Below, piece after piece: positions 5,560-13,905 of a stretch of 50,400 nt of DNA (positions are counted from its first letter, which is position 1; each line of letters begins with the position of its first letter). The notes under the pieces were generated by a model, which searched no databases, had not been told where the DNA came from, and worked only from the letters and a program-made list of their open reading frames with translations. The translations under genes and the position numbers were made by a program. The stretch comes from Chloroflexota bacterium. GTDB taxonomy: Bacteria; Chloroflexota; UBA6077; CF-72. The stretch covers positions 1 through 50,400 of the forward strand of contig JAFAOS010000530.1 in NCBI GenBank assembly GCA_019247515.1, in the 5' to 3' direction.

Positions 5560-8000
5560 CAGCCCTTCTTGCGAGGTTTTATAGCACTCCTCGGTCCAGC
5601 GCGAACCGTTTTGCTACCGCCGATGTCAAGTTTGCGAGCGCGTCGTCCGGCGAACGGCGGCGGCCGCCGACCGGGCCGTCGATCGCGTAGCGGACCCCGA
5701 CCGAATCCGGGCTCGTCCTCCGGCAGGACAAGCACTTCCCAGTCGACGTCGAGCTCGTCATCGGCGGACGGCAAGCCGCCAATGGCCCACTGGTAGCTGG
5801 CGCTCACGACGCCGCGTCGCAACAGGGCGTCGGCTCCATCGAGCAGAGGTGTCAGGTGTGTACCGAGCGGTCCCTTCTGCGCCGCGCCGCGCAGCTGGCT
5901 GATCAGGTCGAGCGTCTTCTGCAGGGCGCCCACCAGGTCGCCTTCCTGCAGCCGGGCTCGTTGGCCGATGCTGGCCAGGTCGTGTCCCTCGGCCCAGGCC
6001 AGCGCGACGCCATGGAAGTCGACCGGCAGTGCCCGCGACATCTGGAGTCCGTAGCGCTCCTCTTCGCGCAGGACTCCCCCGTGCAGAACGTCCAGGATCT
6101 CGCGCAGTCGATGCAGACGCCGCGTCAGGGGCAGGCCACGTACGGCGGAGTCGCGGTCCATCGCGAACCACGACAGCGTTTCGGCCAGCTCGGCGGGCTC
6201 CAGCGCTTCGAGCTGCTGATTGGTGAGCAGCTCGCTGAGGGTCAGCGCGTTGGTGTCGAACAGGCTGCGCAGATAGGGCGCCTTGTGGGTCGGACGACCG
6301 TCGCGCAGGTAGTCGTAGCGTTCGAGCACGCGCGCGAGCCCTTCGACGGTCCGCCGAGCCTCGACCGTAGCGGTGCGTCGCGCGCGGCGCAGCTCGTAGT
6401 CGATGCGGCTCAGCTCCTGGGTGCGTTCGACGACCTCCTGGCGGCTCAACGGCTCTTCACGCGCGCGCTCGGCGTCGAAGGCGTCCTCCAGCGCCTGCTT
6501 GCGCTCGGTCAGCTCCTGGAGCGTGCGGTCGTGCTGGAAGCGCAGCAGGCTGCGGGCGTACAGGTCCGCGAGGCGCTCTTCGTCTTCGGGGCGGAGCCAG
6601 AGGTTCATGGCGGTGGAGTACGTCGGCCGGAAGGCGCTTTCGAGCGGCAGCAGGTCGCTGGAGAGCACGCGGAGCGTTTGAGGAAAGGTGACCCACGGCG
6701 AGTACATGAGCAGCGACACGCCGCGTTCGTCGATGCCGCGGCGCCCCGCGCGGCCGGTCATCTGGCGATACTCGTTGGGCGTCAGCAGGCGTCGGCTCTG
6801 GCCGTCGAATTTGAGCATTTCGCCGATGACGACCGTCCGCGCGGGCATGTTGATGCCGAGGGCCAGCGTGTCGGTCGCAAAGACCGTGCGCAGCTTGCCC
6901 GCCTGGAAAAACTCCTCCACCAGCAGCTTGACCTGGGGCAGGAGCCCGGCGTGATGCACGGCAACGCCACGCGGCAGGTAGCGGCCCAGCAGCATGGCGA
7001 CCTGGCGCAGATTGCGGTCCTCGGGACTCAGATCGCTAAGCCGCGCCTTGGCTTCCCTGACCAGCTCGTACGCGTGCGAGACCGGCCGCAGCGCCACGCA
7101 AGCGGAGGCCGCCTCCTCCGTGGCGCGGCGGCTGAAAAGAAAGTAGATGGCGGGCGTGAGCTCCTCGCCCTCCAGGTAGCGGACGACGCGCCAGGCGGCA
7201 GGTGTTTCACGTGGGTCCCTGTCCGCGCCGCCAACCCGGTCCTCACCGCGGAATCCGGCTGTCGATACCCCGCCCCAGCGCACCCGCCCCGCGAGTTCGC
7301 CGCCGACGGTCCGCAGTCGGCGAGCATCGGCAGTCACGTTGCCGTCGGCGTCCATGACCGGCGACACCTTGAAGGTGTGCTTTTCAGGATCGGCATCCGG
7401 CAGCCAGTAGCGATGCTCGAGCGGCACGGCGCGCTGGTCGTGAAAGACGCAGGTGAGCTCGCCGTGCGCGTCTCGGATCCACTCGGCGATCTCCCCCGCG
7501 TTCGGGACGGTGGCGGACAGACACACCAGCGGGATGCTCTTTGGCGCGAGGAGGATCGATTCTTCCCAGGCCGTGCCGCGCTCGGTGTCACCCATGTAGT
7601 GGACCTCGTCGAAGACGATGGCGCCGACGTCGTCCAGGGTGGAGCCGGTGACCAGCATGTTGCGCAGGACTTCCGTGGTCATCACCAGGATGGGCGCGTC
7701 GCGATTGACCACCACGTCGCCGGTCAGCAGTCCGATGTGATTGTCGCCCCAGATGCCCCGGAAGTCGCGGTACTTCTGGTTCGACAGCGCCTTGATCGGC
7801 GTGGTGTAGATGGCGCGCGCCTGACGGGTGCGCGCCATGAAAATGCCGAACTCGCCCACGACAGTTTTGCCGGTGCCCGTCGGCGCCGCCAACAGCACGG
7901 AGTGATGATTCGCGAGGGCGCGGATCGCCTCGATTTGAAAGTCATCGAGCTGGTAGGGAAGGTCCGCGGTGAACGCGTCGACGAGCGCTTCGGGTGTCAT
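5559..8000 (-). CDS. DEVH-box RNA helicase, Ski2/Mtr4 (HelY-like) family
   Basis: An 813-residue superfamily 2 helicase predicted to unwind RNA with ATP. Motifs seen are Walker A APTGTGKT (39-46), TTPIKALSNQK (Ia), TGDVVVN (Ib), DEVH (131-134), SATVPN (III), and in the second RecA domain LFATDTLALGINMPARTVV (IV-V) and QMTGRAGRRG (VI). The C-terminal ~300 residues are the helical helicase-associated part of the family. About 100 residues shorter than many actinobacterial HelY proteins. The basic C-terminal tail (RSAIKPRKKG) may bind RNA. It is followed by the coupled gene at 5559. Its ATG at 8000 overlaps the divergent PIN-like fragment. Confidence 0.93.
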   Translation of the reverse strand: MTPEALVDAFTADLPYQLDDFQIEAIRALANHHSVLLAAPTGTGKTVVGEFGIFMARTRQARAIYTTPIKALSNQKYRDFRGIWGDNHIGLLTGDVVVNRDAPILVMTTEVLRNMLVTGSTLDDVGAIVFDEVHYMGDTERGTAWEESILLAPKSIPLVCLSATVPNAGEIAEWIRDAHGELTCVFHDQRAVPLEHRYWLPDADPEKHTFKVSPVMDADGNVTADARRLRTVGGELAGRVRWGGVSTAGFRGEDRVGGADRDPRETPAAWRVVRYLEGEELTPAIYFLFSRRATEEAASACVALRPVSHAYELVREAKARLSDLSPEDRNLRQVAMLLGRYLPRGVAVHHAGLLPQVKLLVEEFFQAGKLRTVFATDTLALGINMPARTVVIGEMLKFDGQSRRLLTPNEYRQMTGRAGRRGIDERGVSLLMYSPWVTFPQTLRVLSSDLLPLESAFRPTYSTAMNLWLRPEDEERLADLYARSLLRFQHDRTLQELTERKQALEDAFDAERAREEPLSRQEVVERTQELSRIDYELRRARRTATVEARRTVEGLARVLERYDYLRDGRPTHKAPYLRSLFDTNALTLSELLTNQQLEALEPAELAETLSWFAMDRDSAVRGLPLTRRLHRLREILDVLHGGVLREEERYGLQMSRALPVDFHGVALAWAEGHDLASIGQRARLQEGDLVGALQKTLDLISQLRGAAQKGPLGTHLTPLLDGADALLRRGVVSASYQWAIGGLPSADDELDVDWEVLVLPEDEPGFGRGPLRDRRPGRRPPPFAGRRARKLDIGGSKTVRAGPRSAIKPRKKG

Positions 8001-8422
8001 TGGCTACTAGAGAGTCTACGGTCGGCTGCCCCGGCGAGGATCGGAACGACGTCCACCACGGGGACGCTGTTCGGGTCGAAGCCGAGGTGCGGGGTCGGCG
8101 CGAACCGGTGTGGACGATTGACCCGGTGCTGACCCAGCTCTGGCTCCTGTTGCGACGCGAGATCGGCGTGTCGAGAAGCGACACGCTGGTGTACGGGCTA
8201 CTCGAGCGCGGAGTGCGGCGTGAGAACGTGCAAGATCGCGACTTCGAACGCGCCCGGGCCCTGGGCCGCCAGTGGGACGACCAGCAGTTTTCGCTGACAG
8301 ACCGTCAGTCCTTCGCGGTTCTGGAACGCACGCGTCGGCAGCGAGCGTGGTCGTATGACAATGACTTCGGGGTCATTCGCCTCGGGCCTGCCCGTCGCCT
8401 GGCTCTGGAGGTCGTCCGCTAG
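7994..8422 (+). pseudogene. PIN-domain (VapC-like) fragment, N-terminal strand missing
   Basis: The frame opens with a GTG at 7994, inside the helicase start. From about residue 17 it reads like a PIN domain: DRNDVHHGDAV, then WTIDPVLTQLWLLLRRE with the conserved helix-2 acidic residue, then SLTDRQSFAVLERT (third acidic site) and WSYDNDFGVI (fourth). The first beta strand with its catalytic Asp (VDTSA-type), normally about 14 residues before the HH, is absent in this and the other two frames. It is therefore either a decayed toxin-type ribonuclease or a protein with an unusual start. No antitoxin gene is next to it. A functional but atypical protein is possible. Confidence 0.45.
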
Positions 8423-8495
8423 CAACGCGTCGGGCGTGTGGTTGGTGATGAGCGAGTGGTGAGCACCGGGTCTGTCAGAGTGCGCCGCGGGAGTC

Positions 8496-8966
8496 ATGGC
8501 GGGCACCGATCGGCGCGGCGTCTTTGTCCTGGCGGTCGCAACGCTGATCGCGGCCGGCGGCGTCGCCTTCTGGCGCTCGCGACGACGGAGTGCGCCCGCT
8601 GACCCTGCCACCTATTTTGCGAAAGGCCCACCTTCGATGACGGACCAGAACAATACTCCAGTCCTTGACCTGCTCGCGGCGATGACCGCCGATTCGCTCG
8701 AGGCTTCGACGCTCGATGCGCGGTCCATCATGATCGCGCGTGTCGCCGCGATGGTCGCCGTTGGCGCGCCGCCAGCCTCCTACCTCCTGAACCTGGGTGC
8801 GGCCTCAGACGCTGGAATCGACGCGGAGACCGTGCGCGGCGTGCTCACCGCGGTGGCGCCGATCGTCGGGACACCGCGCGTGGTGGCCGCCGCGGGCAAC
8901 ATCATGCGCGCGCTGGGAATCGCGCTCGACATTGCGGAGCTCGAGGCGGAGGCCGGCGGAGCGTAA
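8496..8966 (+). CDS. Carboxymuconolactone-decarboxylase-like (AhpD fold) protein, possibly membrane-anchored
   Basis: A 156-residue open frame. Residues ~55-145 match the helical CMD/AhpD fold: DLLAAMTADSLEASTLDARS, then IARVAAMVAVGAPPASYLLNLG and VLTAVAPIVGTPRVVAAAGNI. The peroxidase CxxC of AhpD is missing, as in several actinobacterial relatives of unknown activity. Two starts are possible. The ATG at 8496 adds a probable membrane anchor (VFVLAVATLIAAGGVAFW followed by RSRRR). The ATG at 8637 (MTDQNNTPVLDLL) gives only the soluble domain and is the usual family start. I keep the longer frame because the extra segment looks like a genuine signal anchor. Confidence 0.7.
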   Translation: MAGTDRRGVFVLAVATLIAAGGVAFWRSRRRSAPADPATYFAKGPPSMTDQNNTPVLDLLAAMTADSLEASTLDARSIMIARVAAMVAVGAPPASYLLNLGAASDAGIDAETVRGVLTAVAPIVGTPRVVAAAGNIMRALGIALDIAELEAEAGGA

Positions 8967-8974
8967 TTGGAAGC

Positions 8975-9484
8975 GTGACGCAGACGGAAGGACCGCTCAA
9001 CGCGGACGAGCTCGATAAGTTTCTCGCGGAGCCATTGCTGCTCAAGCTCGCCTGCGTGCGGCCCGACAACTGGCCGTATGTCATTCCGCTCTGGTTCGCA
9101 TGGTACGAGCGCAAACTGTACGTGGTGGGTCGCCAGCGGGCGGTGTGGGTCGACTACATTCGACGCGAGCCGCGCGTTGGCGTGTTGATCGACGAAGAGG
9201 CGCGTCGCCACCGGCGCGTCCAGATGACGGCCACCGCGGCAGTCGTCGAAGGCCCCGTAGCGCGCGCACAGGGCAGTGAACGCTGGCACGCGCTCGATAG
9301 GTTGCTGGTGGCGCGCTATATGTCAGACGAAGAAGGGCGCGCCTACCGGCTGGAGACCGCCGATCGGCCGCGCTTCCTGGTCGAGATCACGCCCATGCAG
9401 ATCACCACGTGGCGGGGCGGCGGCTGGCATCCGCGCTACTACGCGCGGGATGCGGCCGCGCCGCCGCCGACCAGCGTCGTCTAG
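8975..9484 (+). CDS. Split-barrel flavin/F420 (pyridoxamine 5'-phosphate oxidase family) protein
   Basis: A 169-residue cytoplasmic protein. It shows the split-barrel pattern: LLKLACVRPDNWPYVIPLWFAWYERKLYVV, then VDYIRREPRVGVLIDEE and the strand VQMTATAAVVEG. Residues ~135-155 (RFLVEITPMQITTWRGGGW) form the last strand, with the W-R-G-G segment common in this group. Members bind FMN or F420 and act as oxidoreductases or heme-handling proteins; the substrate cannot be read from sequence. The GTG start at 8975 is 8 bp after the previous stop, so the pair is probably co-transcribed. Confidence 0.82.
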   Translation: MTQTEGPLNADELDKFLAEPLLLKLACVRPDNWPYVIPLWFAWYERKLYVVGRQRAVWVDYIRREPRVGVLIDEEARRHRRVQMTATAAVVEGPVARAQGSERWHALDRLLVARYMSDEEGRAYRLETADRPRFLVEITPMQITTWRGGGWHPRYYARDAAAPPPTSVV

Positions 9485-9559
9485 ATGGCACGCGATGGAA
9501 GTGGCGTGTGGCGGCGGTGAGCAAACCGTGAGTTAGCCACCGGCAACACTTCACCGGTA

Positions 9560-10114
9560 GTGACCACAGCTGAAGCAACCACGGGCGAGGTCCTCGTCCC
9601 GTCCTCCCACTGGTGGATCGTTCTGCTGCAAGGTATCGCCAGCGTCATCATCGGCGTCCTGCTGTTCACCGATCCCGCCCCGACGCTGGTGACGCTAACC
9701 CTGTTCCTGGGCGTGTTCTGGTTCATCTACGGCATCTTCGACCTGGTGCGGATGTTCGGGGATTCGAGCAACTGGGGCTGGCACCTGATTGGAGGCATTC
9801 TGGGTGTGCTGTGCGGTCTGGCTATCGTGCGCAACCCGCTGTGGGCCGCGTTCCTGGTGCCGGCCACGCTGGTGTGGCTGCTCGGCATCTTTGGCATCGT
9901 GATCGGCATCATGTCGCTGGTGCAGGCGTTCCGTGGCGGTGGCTGGGGGCCCGGCGTGCTTGGCGTGCTCAGCGTCATCCTGGGACTCGCGCTGCTGTTC
10001 GGGAACACGCTGGTGGCCGTCACGATTCTGGTCTGGACCGTCGCGGGCATCGCGGTGGTCGGTGGCATCGTGGCCATCGTGATGTCCTTCCAGATCAAGA
10101 GCGCCAGGGTCTGA
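9560..10114 (+). CDS. HdeD family (DUF308) membrane protein
   Basis: A 184-residue protein with six predicted membrane helices in three hairpins, typical of HdeD/DUF308. Examples are HWWIVLLQGIASVIIGVLLF, LGVFWFIYGIFDLVRMFG, GGILGVLCGLAIVRNPLWA and VLGVLSVILGLALLFGN. The repeated G-x3-G patterns and the N-P-L-W-A motif fit the family. In enterobacteria HdeD is linked to acid resistance; here the role is unknown. GTG start at 9560; no strong ribosome-binding site. Followed 15 bp later by a second membrane-protein gene, suggesting an envelope operon. Confidence 0.88.
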   Translation: MTTAEATTGEVLVPSSHWWIVLLQGIASVIIGVLLFTDPAPTLVTLTLFLGVFWFIYGIFDLVRMFGDSSNWGWHLIGGILGVLCGLAIVRNPLWAAFLVPATLVWLLGIFGIVIGIMSLVQAFRGGGWGPGVLGVLSVILGLALLFGNTLVAVTILVWTVAGIAVVGGIVAIVMSFQIKSARV

Positions 10115-10129
10115 TCGGGTCGGAGCGCG

Positions 10130-10780
10130 GTGATGAGCGCGAACGCTGGACAGCTCATCAGCAACGAGCAGGTCGTCTATTCCACCCGTAAGCACTGGGC
10201 GGCGGTGCTGGTCGACTCGATCTGGGCCATTCTGTTCATCATTGGCGCGCTGGTCCTCAGCTGGCTGGAGGGGGACACCACGAGCGGCATCGTGGGTGTC
10301 CTCAACCGCATCATCGACATGCTGCGGCTGGCGGCGTTTCTGATCGGCTTCGGCTGGATTGCCTACAACATCGTCGCCTGGCGTACAGCCGAATACGTGG
10401 TCAGCAACCTGCGCGTTTTCGGCCACGAGGGCCTGCTCCGCAGGCGCGAGTCCGAGACGCTGCTCGCCTCGATAACGGATATCGAGACGAGCCAGGGGTT
10501 GCTGGGTCGAACGCTGGGTTACGGCAACATCCGCATCATCTCCGCCGCAGGTCGGCCCGGCACCGACACCTTCACCGCGGTGCAGCGGCCAGACGGCTTC
10601 AAGCGGAACATTCTGGAACAGAAGGCCGCTCGCACGATCGCCAATGGCAGCGTCGGGACCGCCGAAGAGCGCGCGGAAGCGTTTCAGGTGCTCGGCCAGC
10701 TGGCGAGCCTGCGCGATGCCGGCGCGATCACTCAGGCGGAGTACGAGGCGAAGCGAGCGAGCTGGGTCGCCAAAATCTAG
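10130..10780 (+). CDS. Membrane protein with bacterial PH (bPH2) domain and C-terminal SHOCT motif
   Basis: A 216-residue protein. Two membrane helices come early (VLVDSIWAILFIIGALVLSW and LRLAAFLIGFGWIAYNIV). They are followed by the bPH2/DUF304 core: EYVVSNLRVFGHEGLLRRRE, then ITDIETSQGLLGRTLGYGNI. The last ~30 residues (VLGQLASLRDAGAITQAEYEAKRASWVAKI) are a SHOCT motif, a short helical module thought to aid oligomerisation. GTG at 10130 and ATG at 10133 are both possible starts. It sits between the HdeD-like protein and the phosphodiesterase/SHOCT pair; a membrane-scaffold role is inference. Confidence 0.85.
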   Translation: MMSANAGQLISNEQVVYSTRKHWAAVLVDSIWAILFIIGALVLSWLEGDTTSGIVGVLNRIIDMLRLAAFLIGFGWIAYNIVAWRTAEYVVSNLRVFGHEGLLRRRESETLLASITDIETSQGLLGRTLGYGNIRIISAAGRPGTDTFTAVQRPDGFKRNILEQKAARTIANGSVGTAEERAEAFQVLGQLASLRDAGAITQAEYEAKRASWVAKI

Positions 10781-11055
10781 CCTCTGGTGTCGCCGCTAGC
10801 GCGCACCTCACCGATCGTCGCCCACCTGCTGTTCGGGTGGGCGCGGAGGTAGGGCGTGACGCGCCGTGTGAGACTTGGGTCGAGATAGATCGCGGTGGGC
10901 ACCAGCGACGTCGCGGCGCGGACGCAGCCTTCCCACCCGTGTGTCACGTAGACGAGTGCGCCGGCGCACTCCAGTTGTCGCATCAGATCGGAGGGCGCGC
11001 GCTGGTTGCGCCTGGCCAGGCACACCAGGACCAACGCTTGAGACTTGGTAGACAC
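10777..11055 (-). CDS. Small protein of unknown function, perhaps a degenerate receiver-like fold
   Basis: A 92-residue frame from a GTG at 11055. The order of strands and helices (ALVLVCLARR, then LVYVTHGWEGCVRAATSLVPTAIYLDPSLTRRV) resembles a response-regulator receiver fold lacking the phosphorylated Asp at the usual place. It overlaps the convergent upstream gene by 4 bp, a common pattern for real genes. There is no strong ribosome site. It could be a spurious frame, but codon third-position GC bias supports coding on this strand. Confidence 0.45.
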   Translation of the reverse strand: MSTKSQALVLVCLARRNQRAPSDLMRQLECAGALVYVTHGWEGCVRAATSLVPTAIYLDPSLTRRVTPYLRAHPNSRWATIGEVRASGDTRG

Positions 11056-11264
11056 GCGAATTCAACTTTCTCGGAGCGAGGACATCCAGCGCGCCGGGCC
11101 GCGACTTGTTGTGGTTCACACTACGCTCGGCACTGCTCATACTCCGCTCAGGCGTGCACGAGAGCGGGTGATTTCGAGCGCGAATTGTGTTGAGCAAGCC
11201 GTGAGTCGGGGATCCGCCACCGTACCCCTGGCATGGCGTTAGGCGGAACGGGGAGCGACGCGGA
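11056..11264. other. Intergenic region before the phosphodiesterase gene
   Basis: About 209 bp without a convincing gene. It must hold promoters for the divergent small gene and for the gene at 11265, but no clear -35/-10 pair stands out. The only good translation signal is GGGGAGCGACGCGG ending just before the ATG at 11265. Confidence 0.4.
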
Positions 11265-13427
11265 ATGAAGCAGGTCGTCGAGGTCTATAAGACCCAGCTG
11301 CGCATCTTGTGGAACTGGCAGGGTGGTCCGCTGGCGCTGCTGGCTCGCTTCGTCCTGACCGTGGTGGTCTCGTCCATCGCCTTCCTCGGCGCGGCCTGGA
11401 TCGTGCCGGGCGTCCACGTTACCAGCTTCGCGGCGGCGGTGGGCGCCGTCATCCTGATGACCATCTTCAACGCGGTGATCCGCTCGGTGCTGCTCGCGCT
11501 GGTCTCGCCGTTCTCGCTGATCCTGACCGGCGTGCTGGTCATCGTCCTGCAGATCTTCGCTTTTCTGGTCGTCGCGCAGTGGGTGCCGGGCGTGACGGTG
11601 GATGGTGTGGGCGCGGCACTGGTCGGCTCGATCGTGTATGCGATCATCGACACGATCCTGACTTCCATCCTGGGCGTCGATCGGGGCGGCTCGTACTACG
11701 GCCATCTGATTCGGGCGCTGCTGGTGGACATTGCCGCGCCCGCGAGCCAACAGCCGGGTCTCGTCGTCATCCAGATCGACGGGCTCGCCTATTCGATCCT
11801 CGCCGGACGTATTCGGGCTGGATCGGTAAACACCATCGCCGGTTGGGTGCGCGATGGCAGCCACAAGCTTTCGCGTTGGGAAGCGATTTTGCCGTCGATG
11901 ACCTCGGGTAGCCAGGCGGGCATTCTGCATGGCAACAACGACGGGATTCCGGCCTTTCGCTGGTATGAGCGCGACCGACAGCACCTGATGGTGTCCAGCA
12001 ACCCGGTCGACGCCGCGGAGATGGTCAGACGCGTCTCCAACGGCGAGGGGCTGCTGTCCAACAACGGCGTGAGCATCTGCAATCTGCTGACCGGTGACGC
12101 GACACGCTGCTATCTGACCACCGCGGCGATCAGGGAACCGGATCAGGGCGTTGGCGAAACGCGTGGATTTACATCGTTTTTCTTCAGTCCCAGCGGTTAT
12201 ATGCGCTCGTTCACGATGTTCATCGGCGAATTCGCGAAGGAGCTGTACCAGGCCGCGCGAACGCGGCGATCGCATATCGAACCGCAGATGCACCGCGGAC
12301 TGAAGTACGCTGGCATGCGCGCCGCCAGCAATGTCGTCCTGCGCGACATGAACACCTCGCTGATCATTTATGAGATGTATCAGGGCGCGAACGTCATCTA
12401 CGCCGACTTCACCGACTACGACGAGATCGCGCACCACTCGGGTCCCGAGCGGGTAGAGGCGCTCCAGGCGCTCGACGGCATCGACGCGACGATCGCAACC
12501 CTGGCTCAGGCAGCGGAAGATGCGCCGCGTCCGTACAGGTTCGTCGTGCTCTCGGATCACGGGCAGAGCCTGGGCGCCACTTTCAAGCAGCGCTACGGAC
12601 AGAGCGTTGGTGAAGTGGTGCGCGACCTGATGAGCGGTCGCACGATAGTGTTCCAGACGGAGACCCAGGCCGAAGGCTCGACGTTCGTGAACTCGTTTCT
12701 GGCGGAGGTGACGAAGAGCAAAGGTGTCAGCGGTACCGTCGCCCGCGCGGCGCTCGCCAGTCACACCACCGACGGCGTCGTCGAGCTCGAGCACGAGGAG
12801 CTTCCACCGCCGGCCGACGAATCGACCATCGCCGTCGTCGGCTCAGGCAATCTCGGCCTGATCTACTTCACCGGTCACGATCACCGACTGACGGTTGAAG
12901 AGCTCGAGGCACTGCATCCGAACCTGGTGTCGAGCCTGGCGGCGCACCCGGGCGTGGCCATGCTCATGGTGCGCTCGTCGACACATGGAGCGATCGTGTT
13001 TGGTCCGTGCGGCTGCCGCTTTCTCGACGAGGACCGCGTCGAAGGTGAGGATCCGACCGCCCTGTTCGGTCCGCATACGGTAATGAGTCTCGAGCGGGAA
13101 GACGCGATGACCCACGCGCCCGACCTGTTGCTGATCAGCCAATACGATCCGGAGCTCGAGGAGGTCGCGGCGTTCGAGGAGCTGATTGGCTCGCATGGTG
13201 GTCTGGGCGGACCGCAAACCCAGCCATTCATCCTGCATCCGACGGAATGGGTGCTGGACGAGGCGGTGCCCCTCGGTGCGCCCGCCATTTATCGCAACCT
13301 GCGGCGGTGGCTCGGGTCGGTGGGCATCGAGCTTGGCAAACAGACGCCGCAACTGACTCCCGTTCAGATTGAGACTGAGGCGGTGCCGTACAGTTTGCAT
13401 ACCCCTGAAGGAGCAAAAGTCCCATGA
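11265..13427 (+). CDS. Fusion: phage-holin-IV-like membrane domain + alkaline-phosphatase-fold phosphodiesterase
   Basis: A 720-residue protein. Residues ~20-140 hold four hydrophobic helices of the PF04020 (phage holin family 4) type: FVLTVVVSSIAFLGAAWIVPGV, AVILMTIFNAVIRSVLLALV, LILTGVLVIVLQIFAFLVVA and ALVGSIVYAIIDTILTSILG. The rest is an alkaline-phosphatase/nucleotide-pyrophosphatase fold. It shows VVIQIDGL (metal Asp), MTSGSQAG (nucleophile loop), IYADFTDYDEIAHHSG (metal Asp and His) and VVLSDHGQS (SDHG metal motif). It would be a membrane-anchored hydrolase of phosphodiesters or pyrophosphates; orientation and substrate are unknown. The start is supported by GGGGAGCGA. Its stop overlaps the next ATG (ATGA). 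Confidence 0.88.
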   Translation: MKQVVEVYKTQLRILWNWQGGPLALLARFVLTVVVSSIAFLGAAWIVPGVHVTSFAAAVGAVILMTIFNAVIRSVLLALVSPFSLILTGVLVIVLQIFAFLVVAQWVPGVTVDGVGAALVGSIVYAIIDTILTSILGVDRGGSYYGHLIRALLVDIAAPASQQPGLVVIQIDGLAYSILAGRIRAGSVNTIAGWVRDGSHKLSRWEAILPSMTSGSQAGILHGNNDGIPAFRWYERDRQHLMVSSNPVDAAEMVRRVSNGEGLLSNNGVSICNLLTGDATRCYLTTAAIREPDQGVGETRGFTSFFFSPSGYMRSFTMFIGEFAKELYQAARTRRSHIEPQMHRGLKYAGMRAASNVVLRDMNTSLIIYEMYQGANVIYADFTDYDEIAHHSGPERVEALQALDGIDATIATLAQAAEDAPRPYRFVVLSDHGQSLGATFKQRYGQSVGEVVRDLMSGRTIVFQTETQAEGSTFVNSFLAEVTKSKGVSGTVARAALASHTTDGVVELEHEELPPPADESTIAVVGSGNLGLIYFTGHDHRLTVEELEALHPNLVSSLAAHPGVAMLMVRSSTHGAIVFGPCGCRFLDEDRVEGEDPTALFGPHTVMSLEREDAMTHAPDLLLISQYDPELEEVAAFEELIGSHGGLGGPQTQPFILHPTEWVLDEAVPLGAPAIYRNLRRWLGSVGIELGKQTPQLTPVQIETEAVPYSLHTPEGAKVP

Positions 13428-13855
13428 TGAGACGCAGACCTGTTGTGATGCGCCGAGGCCCGGGCCTGGTTGGCACCGTTGCCCGCACCGCGGTCGTGGC
13501 CGGCACCGCTACGGCGGTCAGCGGGTCGATGATTCGCCACCAGCAGCAAAAGGACCAGGACGCCGCGGAGGAGCAGATGGCGCAGCAGCAGGCCTATGAG
13601 AACCAGGCCGAGCTGGAACAAATGCGCCAGCAGATGGCGGCCATGCAGGCCCAGCAGGTCCAGGCCGCCGTTCCGCCAGCGCCCGCACCCGCGCCACCTC
13701 CGCCGGCTCCCGCCGCGCCAGCTCCGGCCGCCGCGGCGCCGCCGGTTTCGGACATGATCACCCAGCTGCAGCAGCTCAACGAGCTCAAGAACGCGGGCGC
13801 GTTGACGGACGCCGAATTCCAGGCCGCCAAAGCCAAGCTGCTGGGAACGGGCTAG
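13424..13855 (+). CDS. SHOCT-domain protein with Gln/Pro-Ala-rich linker
   Basis: A 143-residue protein translationally coupled (ATGA) to the phosphodiesterase gene. The N-terminus is basic with a weak hydrophobic stretch (MMRRRPVVMRRGPG, then VARTAVVAGTATAVSG). Next come a Gln-rich coiled segment (EEQMAQQQAYENQAELEQMR) and a Pro/Ala linker. It ends in a SHOCT motif, ITQLQQLNELKNAGALTDAE followed by FQAAKAKLLG. The same module closes the protein encoded at 10130, so the products may assemble through SHOCT helices. The function is otherwise unknown. Confidence 0.82.
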   Translation: MMRRRPVVMRRGPGLVGTVARTAVVAGTATAVSGSMIRHQQQKDQDAAEEQMAQQQAYENQAELEQMRQQMAAMQAQQVQAAVPPAPAPAPPPPAPAAPAPAAAAPPVSDMITQLQQLNELKNAGALTDAEFQAAKAKLLGTG

Positions 13856-13905
13856 CCAGTCCGCGACGCGATTCAACACATGACGGCCCAGCGGGGGACC
13901 GGCTG

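Noticed and set aside
5856..8132. 758-residue + strand open frame across the helicase
   Set aside because: It is antisense to a helicase with all motifs intact; its product is Arg/Gln/His-rich with no family features, as expected of a high-GC shadow frame.
11148..12794. 548-residue minus-strand frame
   Set aside because: Antisense to the phosphodiesterase gene; composition (His/Arg/Asp-rich) and lack of motifs mark it as a shadow.
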